DNA from: Apium graveolens
Taxonomy: Eukaryota; Streptophyta; Magnoliopsida; Apiales; Apiaceae
DNA length: 64,000 bases
Direction: 5' to 3'
NCBI RefSeq assembly: GCF_009905375.1
Contig: NC_133650.1
Span: forward strand, 295,196,270 to 295,260,269
Numbering within the stretch: the stretch's first letter is position 1; each line of letters begins with the position of its first letter. Positions 1 to 12,248 of this stretch are shown here, one piece after another. The position numbers were made by a program, and so were the translations under genes. The notes under the pieces were generated by a model, which made no database searches, was not told the DNA's origin, and worked only from the letters and a program-made list of their open reading frames with translations.

Positions 1-1386
1 ACTGGATTTATAAATATTTTGGATTTTGAGAAAGATGATTTGGTTGCGAATATTCCTACCCAAGTAAATGGGGGAATAAAATTATTTCGGGTGTCGAGTA
101 TTACGACCCCTTTTCAATAAAATGTTTTAAGATTGGATGGTTACTGGTTGCGTAAGAGGCCGAGGCACCGGTCCAGCGTGAGCTATTATACGGAAGTGTA
201 ATATCTTACAAGGAGAATATATGCCTTTTCTTGGCGCCCTATAGGTATCGTATGGCTGCGGAATATGGGTAGTACCTATATTTACGGTATGTCTGCGGAA
301 TACCAGTGCTGTTTCGTGACTGATCATCAGGAACAACATAGTGCATAATTGGTTCCAATCTAAATTGATATCTAAAATTCTTTATTATTTTGATAATCAT
401 AGAAGAAATGATTTATCAACTGTTTTTATTTTGGATTAAAGGTGAAATACAGTTTTGATTCAGTTTCTGTTTGATGTGGATATTTAGGTTGTTGTTAACT
501 ATCAAAGGTGGTATTAGTATAGATGATTGATGTTGACTTCAGTATGGGATGTTGTGAGCATCAAAGTTCATATTGATATCTAATTTGATATGACAACAAA
601 ATGGGTATTAATATCAAGAGTTCGGTTTTGAATAGAGTTTATGATTCAGTCCATAATCATTGTTTCATGTTGATGTTATTTACGATATTTCCGTAAACAC
701 TGTTTTACGAGTTTTATTCTCGTCAAGATTCAAAGTATTGCTGAAGCATTTCGCTCAAAAATATCAAAAAGAGTTTTGAATGCAGTGAGAAACAATTATC
801 CGATTCTTTAATAAATTTTCTATTTCAGCAATTATGATTTCAAATATTTTGCTCTAACGCAGATGTCGATTTTATATCAAAATGACCATATATATATTAC
901 AATGATCTTGCTGAGCATTTTTCCGCTCATACTTGCCTTTTTTCAAATTTAACCTCCAGTGAGGACTAACTTGCGCTGTTTAGCCGCGTAATTCGAGGAA
1001 GCAAAAAAGAAGTTTTTGGAAGGTGATTGGTCCAGGGTTTGCGGACTAGTGTAAGTTCTTTTGTGTAAAGTTATTTATATTATATTATATTATACTTGTG
1101 TTATTTTATAGTTGGTTCTAGTATACTTCTTTTCGAAGATATACTAGCGGGTTAAGTTTTGACATTGAGAATTATTGAAAAGAGTTTTAAAAGAAAGTGA
1201 AAATTATTTATGGAATTTGGATATATTGTTTCTAGAACTGTAACCTTAAAAGATCTTGGATTAGTTTGGGGTCATTTATGCTAAATATCTTCCGCTGGCA
1301 TTTGTTTATTGATTAAACAGGTTAAGTTGGAATGAGGTTTTATAGTGACGACCAAATCCTCTGACCCCGGATTTGGGGGCGTTACA
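1..1386 (+). mobile_element. Gypsy LTR, 3' portion ending at 1386 (element runs off the window)
   Basis: The stretch ends with GACCCCGGATTTGGGGGCGTTACA-type sequence, the same LTR 3' terminus that closes the long-LTR Gypsy at 21076-34864 (there on the minus strand). The text near 1-110 (a TTGCGAATATTCCTACCCAAG stretch followed by a CGAGTATT motif) also resembles the interior of those LTRs. It is therefore read as the right end of a plus-strand Gypsy LTR whose left part lies before the window. No coding capacity was seen. At 1387 the sequence switches abruptly to the middle of a Copia LTR, so this Gypsy appears to have inserted into that LTR. The family is related to, but clearly diverged from, gypsy-2. 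Confidence 0.7.
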
Positions 1387-2297
1387 ATAATTTTATTTTC
1401 TAATAATAAAATTATAAACAATGGGTGGCATCTAGTAATACATCATTGCTCCCCAAGTAATAATAATAATTGGTGATTCAATTAAATATTTCGTGAATAA
1501 TGTACAATGTAATGTATTCCCTTTAGCCTTATATTATAGATCAAACTCGAGGCATGCATTGTGTCATCCTCTGTTAATGTTTAATCCTTCTTTCCTTGAT
1601 CAATGAGTAAACTAATAAATAAATCAGTATTTGAGCACGGCCATGCATTTTATAGTCTTACTCAATCAAGAGGCCAATAATATCACTCCTTTAATATAGG
1701 AGTGCTAAATCTCATCTAAATCATTCATATTTCTCATACGATTCATAATATACCCATTGTCTACTTTTATGATTACCCGGTCAAGGATAACATTCAATAG
1801 TATCAAAGTATATTAATTCTCATATAGAAATATAATGATTTCAGTTCTAAGGGCCAATACATCATTATCACTGTGAGATTAACTTATGACAATTAAACAT
1901 GTACTATCTCATAACGGGTCAATCGAACACCATGTATTTAATACATGTGCCTGTGTTTTTGACTTTAGTATCACCATACTTATGATCAATGAGATGTGAT
2001 CATCAGTCAACAAACACACTAGTCTTAACGTATTAATTATCATCCCTTAACAATAATACTTGACTAGGGACCTTTAGGAATATCAATACTATTCTCATAA
2101 TCTCATTTCTAAGTCACGTACTTAGAGATATAGATTTACATATCATATTCCAAGGACATTCATTAATCTAATATTTTATCGCATAAAATAAAGATATAAT
2201 AAATTACTAAAGAATAATTCATAGAATCATAATTAATAATCCAAATGTTTCATAACATAAACATAATAGTGTTGTCTCTAGGGCACAAACACTAACA
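1387..2297 (-). repeat. copia-1 3' LTR, truncated by Gypsy insertion
   Basis: The sequence from 1387 to 2297 closely matches 8655-9564. It starts, on the minus strand, with TGTTAGTGTTTGTGCCC at 2297. The match begins abruptly at the CAATAATTTTATTTTC motif, which lies about 620 bp inside the intact partner LTR. The missing part should be on the far side of the Gypsy element, left of the window. Confidence 0.85.
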
Positions 2298-2371
2298 ATC
2301 TGCCACTTGCACTAGAGCCAATTACCCATGTATCTAATACCCATGGAACTAGTATAACCTTCGTGCTTTTG

Positions 2372-3055
2372 CTACGACAAAACCTTAGTCAGTGGGTCTG
2401 CAACATTATCATTAGTATGCATGTTACATATATGTGTATCTCCTCTTTCATTAATCTCTCGAAGAATGTGATATCTCCTAAGTATATGCTTTGCCCGGGA
2501 ATGGGACCTTGGTTCTTTAGCCTGCGCGATGGCTCCATTATTATCACAGTAAAGATCAACTGGATCTGTGATCGATGGAACCACACCAAGTCCCATTATA
2601 AATTTCTGTATCCAAACAGCCTCCTTGGCTGCTTCACTGGCAGCAATATACTCAGCTTCCATTGTGGAATCAACTAATGTCTCTTACTTTGAACTCTTCC
2701 AGCTTACAGTACCTCCATTAAGGCAAAACACAAAACCTGACTGAGATACTGAATCGTCTCTGTCTGTCTGGAAGCTGGCATCAGTGTAACCCTTTACAAC
2801 CAGCTTCTCATCTCCTTCATACACCAAGAATGAATCTTTAGTCCTCTTCAAGTACATAAGAATATTCTTGACAGCTGTCCAGTGACCCTCACCTGGATTA
2901 GACTGGTATCTGCTCACCATGCTCAAGACATACGAAACATCAGGACGAGTACATATCATCACATACATTATAGATCCAATTGTCGAATCATATGGAACTT
3001 TGCTCATACGGCCCTTATCATCAAATGATTTAGCGCAGTTGTCTTTTGAGATCAA
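2372..3055 (-). pseudogene. copia-1 RT C-terminus and RNase H remnant
   Basis: Two adjoining minus-strand reading frames match the C-terminal part of Copia polyproteins. 3055-2684 has the motif MYVMICTRPDVSYVLSM, a TDASFQTDRDD segment typical of the RNase H start, and SGFVFCLNGGTVSWKSSK. 2662-2372 has MEAEYIAASEAAKEAVW, a CDNNGA motif, and ends ADPLTK. These are Copia RNase H landmarks in the right order. A stop and frame change between the pieces show that they cannot be made as one protein. Confidence 0.85.
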
Positions 3056-4226
3056 TATCCCATGAGATATTGGGACATATCCTTTTTTGCCTCTTGCATC
3101 CCAAAATGATGCAATACTTTGTCAATGTATGTACTCTGACTTAGGCCGATTAATTTCCTTGATCTATCTCTATAGATCTTGATCCCTAATATATAGGCAG
3201 CATCGCCTAAGTCCTTCATCGAGAAACTATTTCCCAACCAAGTCTTAACAGCCTGTAGAGAAGGTATGTCATTCCCTATTAGTAATATGTCATTTACATA
3301 TAATACTAGGAATGCCACATGGCTCCCACTAACCTTCTTGTGAACACATGGTTCATCTTTGTTTTGAATAAAGCCAAAATCTTTGACTGTTTCATCAAAA
3401 TGACAATTCCATCTCCTTGAGGCTTGCTTCAATCCATAAATAGATCGAAGCAACTTACAGATCATTTTAGCAAACATGGGATCGACAAAACCCTCAGGTT
3501 GTATCATGTATACATCCTCTTCAAGGCTCCCATTTAAAAAAGCGATTTTGATATCCATTTGCCAAATCTCATAGTCGTAGTAAGCAGCTATTGCTAGCAA
3601 AATCCTGATGGACTTGACCATAGCAACTGTGAACAAGTCTCATCATAGTCTATACCATGAATTTGTTTGAAACCTTTTACCACTAGTCGCGCTTTATAGG
3701 TCTATACTTTACCATCCATGTCAGCTTTCTTCTTGAAAACCGACTTGCACCCTATAGGTTTTACCCCTTCAGGTGGATCAACTAAAGTCCATACTTTATT
3801 TTGATACATGGATTCCATTTCGGATTTCATGGCCTCTAGCCATCTCTCAGAGTCTGGACTGTTCATAGCTTCTTGGTAGGTAAGAGGCTCATCATTGTCT
3901 ATAAGCATTACATCATCATCTTGAGTTCTACTAGATCTACGAACAACCTGTGTTTCCGGAGAAAGAACATCTTGATGTACTTCCTTCCCACTTTCCAACT
4001 CTGGTTCAATGTTATTTTGTACAACTCGATCTTCATCAAGATCTATAATCCTCCCACTAATTTTCTTGGAAAGTAACTCTCTTTCAAGAAATACAGCGGT
4101 TTGAGCAACAAATAATTTGTTCTCGGTAGGATTATAGAAACTATACTCTTTAGTTTCTTCAGGATATCCCACAAAATAACATTTATCCGATTTTGGTCCC
4201 AGCTTGTCAGACACCAAGCGTTTCAC
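3052..4226 (-). pseudogene. copia-1 integrase C-terminus and reverse transcriptase remnant
   Basis: 4226-3702 carries the integrase C-terminal/linker region (KCYFVGYPEETKEYSFYNP) and the start of RT (EPLTYQEAMNSPDSERWLEA). 3636-3052 carries the RT core, including QMDIKIAFLNG, SIYGLKQASRRWN and MKDLGDAAYILGI. The catalytic YVDD box reads YVND, which replaces one metal-binding aspartate and would be expected to abolish polymerase activity. A frameshift separates the two pieces at about 3640-3700. This is an old, inactive copy. Confidence 0.88.
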
Positions 4227-4361
4227 AAATGCTTTGCATCCCCATTATTTCATAAACGGCATATTGTGATATTTCTCAGTCCATATCTCATAAGGCGTCT
4301 TTTGAACCGATTTAGTTAGAACTCGGTTTAGTGTATATGCAGCCGTTTCTAGAGCATAACC

Positions 4362-5213
4362 CTAGAAACTTATTGGAAGATCTGCTAGACTCATCATCGA
4401 TCGTACCATGTCCAACAAGGTACGATTTCTCCTCTCAGAAACTCCATTCCATTGAGGCGTTCCAGGAGGAGTAAGATGTGATATGATACCACACTCCTTC
4501 AAGAAACCTTTAAACTCGAGGCTGAAGTATTCTCCTCCACGATCTGATCGTAGAACTTTTATACTTTCCCATGTTTGCTTTTCCACTTCGGCCTTGTATT
4601 CTTTGAACTTTTCAAATGAATCGAATTTGTTCTTCAAAAGATACACATATCCATATCTATTGAAATCATCAGTAAATGTAATGAAGTAGTAAAAACCACC
4701 TTTTTCCATCATATGCATTGGACCACATACATCACTATGTATAAGTCCTAATCATTCGGTGGCCCTTTCACCTTGTCCGGTAAAAGGAGCTTTAGCCATT
4801 TTGCCAATGAGACAAGATTTGCATTCTTCGTATGATTCAAAATCAAACTTATCCAAGTAACCATCTTGATGTAATTTGGAAATGCGTTTATCATTTATGT
4901 GACCTAAATGACAATGCCAAAGGTATGTTTGATTTGAGTCTTTTATCTTAATACGTTTATTATCATTATTTATGTTATAGACAGGAGTATCTAAATCAAG
5001 AACATATAAACCATTTAACAAATGTGTAACCTCATAGGTAACATTATTGAATGAAAAGGAACAACTGTTGTTCTGAATCAAAAATGAAAAACCTTTCTTG
5101 TCCAAACAAGAAATCGAAATAATGTTTCTGCAAATTGCAGGCACGTAAAAATAGTTATCTAGTTCTAAAACAAGCCCAGTGGGCAACGATAAACGATAAA
5201 CGATAAGTACCAC
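4362..5213 (-). pseudogene. copia-1 GAG-pre-integrase zinc finger and integrase core remnant
   Basis: 5213-4752 holds the pre-integrase region, with the HHCC finger residues visible in LWHCHLGHINDKRI and CKSCLIGK. 4718-4362 holds the DDE core: FTDDFNRYGYVYLL, LRSDRGGEYFSLEF with the second catalytic Asp, and GTPQWNGVSERRNRTLLDM with the catalytic region near Glu. A stop between 4752 and 4718 and the loss of frame after 4362 break the protein. No clear protease D-T/S-G motif was seen upstream, so the protease is probably lost to frameshifts between 5213 and 5301. Confidence 0.85.
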
Positions 5214-5300
5214 ATTTGGGCTTCAAAGCCTTGGTCGGATCAGTTTCGAATTGGCATTAGATTTAGATCCCATCTTCCTCTTGCCTTTCCATTTAACCTT

Positions 5301-5954
5301 TCATTTGGCCTTCCCCTTATTCACCATCAACATGGGAGCAGGGGACGCCTTCTGAATGTTGGTCTCAGCAGTTTTCAACATAGCCAACAATTTGGTGGGG
5401 TTCTTATCTATCTCATCCATATTGTAATTCATCACAAATTGAGAATAGCTGTTGTTTAAGAATTGCAAAATTAGATCAATTTGGTGCTCCATAGCAATCG
5501 GGGCACCTAATTTGGCAAGGTACTCCATATACCCTATCATTCTTAGAATATGCGGTCCAACCAGATCACGTTCTCCCTGCTTACATGCATGCAACGATTT
5601 GAAAGTATCAAACCTCTCCTGACGAGCCTGACCTTCAAATATATGTTTAAAATGCTCAATCATATCATAAGAATCCATAATCTCATGTTGTTTCTAAAGT
5701 TCAGCACTCATGGTCGCTAGCATGAGACATTGAACATTTGTGTCATCATCGATATGTTTCTGATAAACATTATGTTGAGCACGGGATTCTCCTTCGGGGA
5801 GAGGTGCATGGCGAGGAATATCTGTTACATAGAGCTTGCGCTCTTGTTTAAGGACAATCCTTAAGTTCCACTTCCAGTCAAGGAAGTTTGTTCCTGTCAG
5901 CTTGTCCTTCTCAAGGACTGATCGCACAGAGAAGTTGTTTGAATTGTTTGCCAT
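5301..5954 (-). pseudogene. copia-1 gag remnant
   Basis: The reading frame starts at the ATG at 5954 with MANNSNNFSVRSVLEKDKL and contains LTGTNFLDWKWNLRIVLKQ, the standard N-terminal landmark of Copia gag. After a stop around 5694 it resumes at 5678 with an MDSYDMIEHFKHIFEGQAR segment of UBN2-type gag. It ends near 5301, before any CCHC knuckle could be recognised. Product role by family: capsid/nucleocapsid of the retrotransposon particle. Confidence 0.85.
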
Positions 5955-8014
5955 TTGATATCTACAATGTTTAAGTGCATAAGATAAATTAGTCTACAGA
6001 TAATTATTAAATTATGTTCAGGTGATTATTCATATATATTCAAAATATATATCTCCCACTATTTTTATCAAACTAATAGCCCTAACTATTAATTCAAAAA
6101 GAATATCTTCTATATACTTTCTAGTGAGCCAAGATCCAAATTTCACAACGTTTTAGTTCAGCTTTGGCTTTACTCCTAAAACATGATTCAATAAGGTAGA
6201 CAACATTTATCAATTATATCAACTATATAACTCTTGGATAGTTTAGTTGAACAATATTTATTCATATTTATCCAATAAATCTCACCAAACTCTATGCCTC
6301 TAAGTTCACAATCCTATTGTTGTAACTTAGTTAAGTCTAACCCAAAGGTTCAAAAGTATCATATACTTCAACACGCCGTCCCACGATAGATGGGAGTACT
6401 TCGCTCTGGCGAACCCACTCCTTATCGATCTAGGGGTTAACGTGTTGGACATATTGGAAGGCATCTAAACAACTTAATATAAACATTAGGGTTTTGTTAG
6501 TATTATAACGATCATGATCCCATCATAAAGAGATTCCCAATTTTTCCTTGAATAAAATACTTCAAATCAATACTCGTCAATGGTTTACTTTCTAGGTAGT
6601 GGAGGAGTCACATCTGTCTCGCTTAAAACCCACAGCCTTACAAGTTTAATGAACCCGTTGTTGATAAAATCGCCCCATGTCGGAAATAAAGAAGATTCGT
6701 ATTTTATTCCGTGTTTCATAAACACGAGAATCTCATAATCGTTTGTAAATTTTAAAATCTTGAGTCGTTACAGATTTTATCTTGTTTAGCAAGCATGGCA
6801 TGGGTGACGTATCTAATACATATATTCATGCATGATTAATCTAATTAAAGCATGCATCATTAACTATTCTATACATACATTCATACATCAATATGTAAAG
6901 TGAGGTATGTAAACGTGCTTGGTTATGGCCTTTATCCTATGTGATCCTTTCAAGCTAATGAAAGGATCAAGGTCAATCTATGGTGAATAATATAAATACA
7001 ATTACAATTACAAGTCTTCATTCATCTTGTCTCGATAGTTGCTTCTCCTCTTGGATCATGCCTTCTTGAAGTACATTACATAAAAACAACCTATACTAAT
7101 GTACTTACATAAGAAAACTCGAGTTGCATTCGAGGTAAAATAGTTACTAGAATAATAAAAATGACATGCAAGTCGTATTTATAAAACCAAAACCATAAAA
7201 TTTAATCTAAAGGTCTTAAGGCCATAACCACCACCATGCTCAAGTAAACAAATAAAGAAGTTGAGAAAAACAAAATATAGCGGGGGTCCGGGGGCGGCGG
7301 CCCCCGACTGGGGTCGAGCTTCCAGGTTAGCTCGGAAAAGAAATTTTTATTTCAGAAGAAAAGTCTTGTACAGAAATCTCAATTTCAGAACTAAAGATCA
7401 TATCTTAACCAGCTTCTGCCACTACTGCATCAAATGCAGTTTCAACTGATAATGTACAAATCCATCAACAGATAAATCCTTCAACGGATAAATCCATCAA
7501 CGGATAAATCCATCAACTGATAAATCCATCAATGGATAAATCCATCAACAGATAATCAGTTCTGTGCATCAACGGAAGACCATTCTAGTACAGAAATCTC
7601 AATTTCAGAACTACAGATCATATCTAAACCGTCTCTACCCCTATTGCATCATATGTAGTTTCAGAAGTATGTATCATATCCACACTAATCATTCCCCGAA
7701 AAACAGATCATGTCAATACACCATCTGTCCAACAGTTTATATCACTATTTTTAAACCAGACATCAAGCATAGCATACAAATCACATACTGATCAGTCATG
7801 GCAAAATATTGCGTGCTAGTATCATCATATACGTAAACATCACGTGAATATACAGAAAACTCTATATAATTATTTGAACATTAATCAACATAACAGCATG
7901 CATATAAAATCTCACACAAAAACGGTATCAATATACATACATGGCAAATCTGATTCATGCTTAATATATTGAAAAATTGTCAAACAAGTAACCAAATCAT
8001 CCCATTATACACAT
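5955..8014 (-). other. copia-1 untranslated leader (about 2 kb), no gene
   Basis: This lies between the primer-binding site and the gag ATG. No coding region was recognised. It holds a 16-bp minisatellite (7458-7560) and a short GC-rich palindromic patch near 7281-7312. A leader of this size is long for Copia, so part of it may be a further unrecognised insertion. Confidence 0.5.
7458..7560. repeat. 16-bp tandem repeat, about six units
   Basis: A unit resembling GATAAATCCATCAACG recurs with starts at 7471, 7487, 7503, 7519, 7535 and 7551, exactly 16 bp apart and with one or two substitutions per copy. It lies in the copia-1 leader. Confidence 0.85.
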
Positions 8015-8027
8015 AGCTCTGATGCCA
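8015..8027 (-). other. copia-1 primer-binding site (iMet tRNA type)
   Basis: The minus strand reads TGGCATCAGAGCT immediately inside the 5' LTR. It differs by one base from the TGGTATCAGAGC site complementary to plant initiator-Met tRNA. Its position fixes the inner edge of the 5' LTR at about 8028. Confidence 0.8.
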
Positions 8028-9564
8028 TTTTTAGGGATTCGAACATTAAAACGCAACGGAAAAATTAAAATTTCAAATCCCTACCGCAGGATCTATGTAT
8101 AATGACTGGATAATTATGGAGAATAGATGTTTACCTTAATAAAGCTTTCCTTCTGAATGTAATGGGCGTTCTGATCTTGATGAACCAACACAGCAACCCT
8201 CCTTTCAAAGTTCTGCTCTTCAAAGGTATCCACACGAACGTCCGACCGTTCAATGATCACCGGAACCGGTACTAGCCAATTTGGTTACCTCCTTCTCTCT
8301 CTCTCTCTCTCTCTAGCCTCTCTATCATGTAGAGCTGCTAGGGTTTTTTCTCAAAACCGTGATTAACTTCTTAACCCAAAAAATGTGCATCTTAATGTAT
8401 ATATAGGGAGAGAGGAGATTCGGGTCTAACCCTAATCATAACGGGCTTCTAAAAGAACTCATTCTGATTTTGGATTTATATTATTATTAAATTCAAATTC
8501 TAATATATATATATACAATTATCAAGTCTCACTTAATTAATTTAATAATTAAATTTGAATTAACAACAATAAAATATTTAAATTCATAATTTAAATAACA
8601 CTCCGTTTTAAATATTCTTTGTGTGTGACCCTTTAGGTTATTATTACGTTGGCAATAATTTTATTTTCTAATAATAAAATTATAAACAATGAGTGATATC
8701 TAGTAATACATCATTGCTCCCCAAGTAATAATAATAATTGGTGACTCAATTAAACCTTTCGTGAATAATGTACAATGTAATGTAATCCCTTTAGCTTTAT
8801 ATTATAGATCAAACTCGAGGCATGCATTGTGTCATCCTCTGTTAACGTTTAATCATTCTTTCCTTAATCAATGAGTAAACTAATAAACAAATCAGTATTT
8901 GAGCACGACCATGCATTTTATAGTCTTACTCAATCAAGAGGCCAATAATATCACTCCTTTAATATGCGAGGGCTAAATCCCATCTAGATCATTCATATTT
9001 CTCATATGATTCATAATATACCCAATGTCTACTTTTATGATTACCCGGTCAAGGATAACTTTCAATAGTATCAAAGTATATTAATTCTCGTATAGAAATA
9101 TAATGATTTCAGGTCTAAGGACCAATACATCATTATCACTGTGAGATTAACTTATGACACATTAAACATGTAGTATCTCACAACGGGTCAATCCAGCACC
9201 ATGTATTTAATACATGTGCCTGTGTTTTTGACTTTAGTATCACCATACCTATGATCAATGAGATGTGATCATCAGTCAACAAACACACTAGTCTCAATGT
9301 TAATTATCGTCCCTTAATAATAATACTTGACTAGGGACCTTTAGGAATATCAATATTATTCTCATAATCTCATTTCTAAGTCACGTACTTAGAGATATAG
9401 ATTTACATATCATATTCCATGCACATTCATTAATTTAACATTTTATCGCAGAAAATAAAGATATAATAAATTACTAAAGAATAACTCTTAGAATCATAAT
9501 TAATAATCCAAATGTTTCATAACATAAACATAATAGTGTTGTCTCTAGGGCACAAACACTAACA
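8028..9564 (-). repeat. copia-1 5' LTR (about 1.54 kb)
   Basis: It begins on the minus strand with TGTTAGTG at 9564 and ends at the primer site at 8027. The expected terminal CA has decayed to AA. It matches 1387-2297 over its first 910 bp and is also homologous, end to end, to the 1534-bp solo LTR at 10715-12248. It contains a (CT)n tract near 8291-8313. Confidence 0.85.
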
Positions 9565-10539
9565 AAACAATCTTCTCATGAATTAGTTCTTGGTCAAACC
9601 CCTAATATTTCACATTTGAAGATCTTTGGTAGTGACGTATATATTCCAATTGCACCTCCACAAAGATCTAAAATGGGACCGCAAAGAAGAGTAGGTGTAT
9701 GTGTTGGTTTTGATTCACCGTCTATTATAAGATATCTTGAACCATTAACTGGTGATGTCTTTACTGCTCGATATGCTGATTGTCATTTTGATGAGTCTGT
9801 ATTCCCTCTATTAGGGGGAGATAATATTTTGCATAAGTTGAATTCTGAACTATCATGGAATATATCAGGATTAAGTTCCATGGATCCACGTACTAAACAA
9901 TGTGAATCTGAGGTTATAAGAATCATTCATATGCAAAATATTGCTAATCAAATGCCAGATGCTTTTAATGATTTTAGACATGTAATAAAATCACATATAC
10001 CTGCTGTTAATGCACCGGAAAGGGTTGAAATCCTTATTTATAAAGTAATTCCTGAAGAATTAATTGGTAATTCAAAACCACGCCAGAAGCGTGGTAGACC
10101 TGTTGGTGTAAAAGATGTTGTACCACGAAAATGGAAATTGATTGGACATGCCACTGAAGTGGCAAGTGTTCCAGAAAATACCCCAGAAACGGTATTACCT
10201 CCCGAAGAGGTTCGAGCTCCTGAAGTGGCTATATCAAATACCCCAGAAGCGGTATCACCTCCCGAAGAAGTTAAAACCCCTGAAGTGGATGTGACAAAAC
10301 CACTAAAAGTGGTATTGCCTCCGGAAGAGGATATTGCCCCAGAAGTGACACATGCTTCAATAGAAGCAAAGGTACCTGAAAATCATGAGATCTCACTGAG
10401 TTATATACATAACAAGAAATTATTGAATCGTGGGAGTATTGAGGTTGATGATGTATATGTTTTTTTCGTGGCATGTGATATTATTATGAACTCCGATCCT
10501 GAACCACAAAGTGTGGAAGAATGTCGACAAAAGAGATGA
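9565..10539 (+). pseudogene. copia-2 integrase C-terminal domain and Pro/Glu-rich linker
   Basis: The frame is open from the copia-1 junction: KQSSHELVLGQTPNISHLKIF, then GSDVYIPIAPPQRSKMGPQRR and DVFTARYADCHFDESVFP, all standard for the end of Copia integrase. A linker follows with four imperfect repeats of about 25 aa of the type PEAVSPPEEV.TPEV (roughly 10165-10360). The frame stops at 10537-10539, where RT should begin (ECRQKR followed by a DWPRWKFAI segment in another frame). It lies directly left of the solo LTR. Confidence 0.85.
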
Positions 10540-10714
10540 TTGGCCAAGATGGAAATTTGCAATACATGAATAATTGCAATCCTTGCGCAAGAGAAATGTA
10601 TTTGGACCTGCAATCCAAACCCCAGTTGGTCTGATCCCCATCGGGAATAAATGGGTGTTTATAGGAAAATGAAATGAGAGAAATGAAATTGTGAGATATA
10701 AGGCCCGACTGGTA

Positions 10715-12248
10715 TGTTGGGTTTCGAAGGCATAAAATGCAGCGGATAAACGTAAATAAAACAAAAATTTTGAAACCCAAAAACAGGATCCATGTATAAT
10801 TATGGGCAGATTATGGAGATAACGAATCATACCTTTCAAGAGCTTAACTTTCACGAACTCAACGGAGATCCTAGCTATCACGCTTTGTGTCTACCTCTCG
10901 GAGAAACACCTCTATGGTATCCACACGAACACCTTCAAGAACGTCTCACGAACTTGACTACGGAATGGATGTACTAGCCTCCTTCTTGACGATCTGAATT
11001 GCCTCTACCTCTCTTTGCTGCTAGGGTTTTCTCAAAAACGTACAAGCCTCTTTAACCTATCATTATGTATTTATAATGGCTGATTAAAAAGGCCCATAAC
11101 AGCAAAGCCCAACCCTAGTAGGTATTGGATTAAATAATAAAAACGAATTTCTATTATTTAATTAATAACTAAGTCATACTTAATTATTATGGGCAAAAAA
11201 CATTCCTTTTAATTCGAATTTATATTATCTCAATTAAGTCTTATTTAATTATAATGAAATTCAAATAATCATCAATTAATTTAAATCCATAATTTAAATT
11301 AACTATTCCATTAAGTGCTCTATTTGTGCGACCCTATAGGCTATTATTTAATTGGCAATAATTTTATTCTCTAATAAAATTATAAACAATGAGCGGTATC
11401 TAGTAATACATCATTGTTACCCAATTAAACAATAATTAAATCGTGATTAGATAAAACCTTTCGTGATTAATGTTTTTCGTGTAATATAATCCCTTTAACC
11501 ATACATATTATAGATTAAACTCAAGGCATGTATTTAGTCATCCTCTTCAACATTTAATCCGGGTTTACTTGATCCATGAGTAGATTATCGAGACAAATCA
11601 TTATTTGAGCATGGCCATGCTTTTATAATCTCACTCAATCAAGAGGCCAATAATATCTCTCCTAATTATAGGAGGGTTAAATCCTTAATCTATCATTCAT
11701 ATTTCTCATACAACTCATGATATACCCGATGTCCACTTTTATCATCACCCGATCAAAAGTAACTTTTAATGTAGTCAAAGTATATTAATCCTCGTATAGA
11801 AATATAATGATTTCAAGTCAAAGAATCGTTACACCATTATCACTGTGAGTCTTTCTTATGACTTTATTAAACATGAAGAATCTCACTGTGGGTCTATCCA
11901 GTACCATGTACTCTCACATGTACCTATGTATTGACTTTAGTATCCCCATACTTATAACCAATGAGATGTGGTTATCTTGTCAAACAACATACTAGTCTAT
12001 CTATGTATTATTATTGTCCTATATAATAATACTCGACTAGGGACCTTTAAGAATATGATATATTATATAATCTCAAGTTCAAGTCATGTACTTAAACTAT
12101 ACAATTTGTATCATGATTCTAAGGATATTTATTATGCTAACAAAATATCACAGTAATTAAGGTCATAATAAATACATTTATTGAATGATCAACTGACATA
12201 AAGATTATAAAAGAATAATATATTGCCTCTAGGGCACCTACACTAACA
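10715..12248 (-). mobile_element. Solo LTR of the copia-1 family, with TGGTA target duplication
   Basis: A 1534-bp block with Copia LTR termini (plus strand TGTTGGG...CTAACA; minus strand TGTTAGTGTAGGTGCCC...CCCAACA) has no internal region. The flanking 5-bp TGGTA occurs at 10710-10714 and 12249-12253, so it is a true insertion reduced by LTR-LTR recombination. It resembles the copia-1 5' LTR in length and end sequences. It splits the RT domain of copia-2. Confidence 0.93.

Larger units (their letters stand above)
1387..9564 (-). mobile_element. copia-1: decayed Ty1/Copia retrotransposon, minus strand
   Basis: On the minus strand the order is 5' LTR (9564-8028), iMet-type primer site (8027-8015), a 2-kb leader, gag, protease/integrase, RT and RNase H pieces (5954-2372), a PPT-like AAGTGGCAGAT, and a 3' LTR starting at 2297. 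That order (integrase before RT) defines Copia. The coding part is broken by several stops and frameshifts, so the element is dead. The 3' LTR is interrupted at 1387 by the Gypsy LTR, which leaves about 620 bp of it outside the window. The right end lies in frame inside the integrase/RT region of copia-2, so copia-1 inserted into copia-2. Confidence 0.9.

Noticed and set aside
7458..7560. Regularly spaced short repeats, CRISPR-like at first sight
   Set aside because: The 16-bp units are contiguous with no unique spacers, in a plant retrotransposon leader; a minisatellite.
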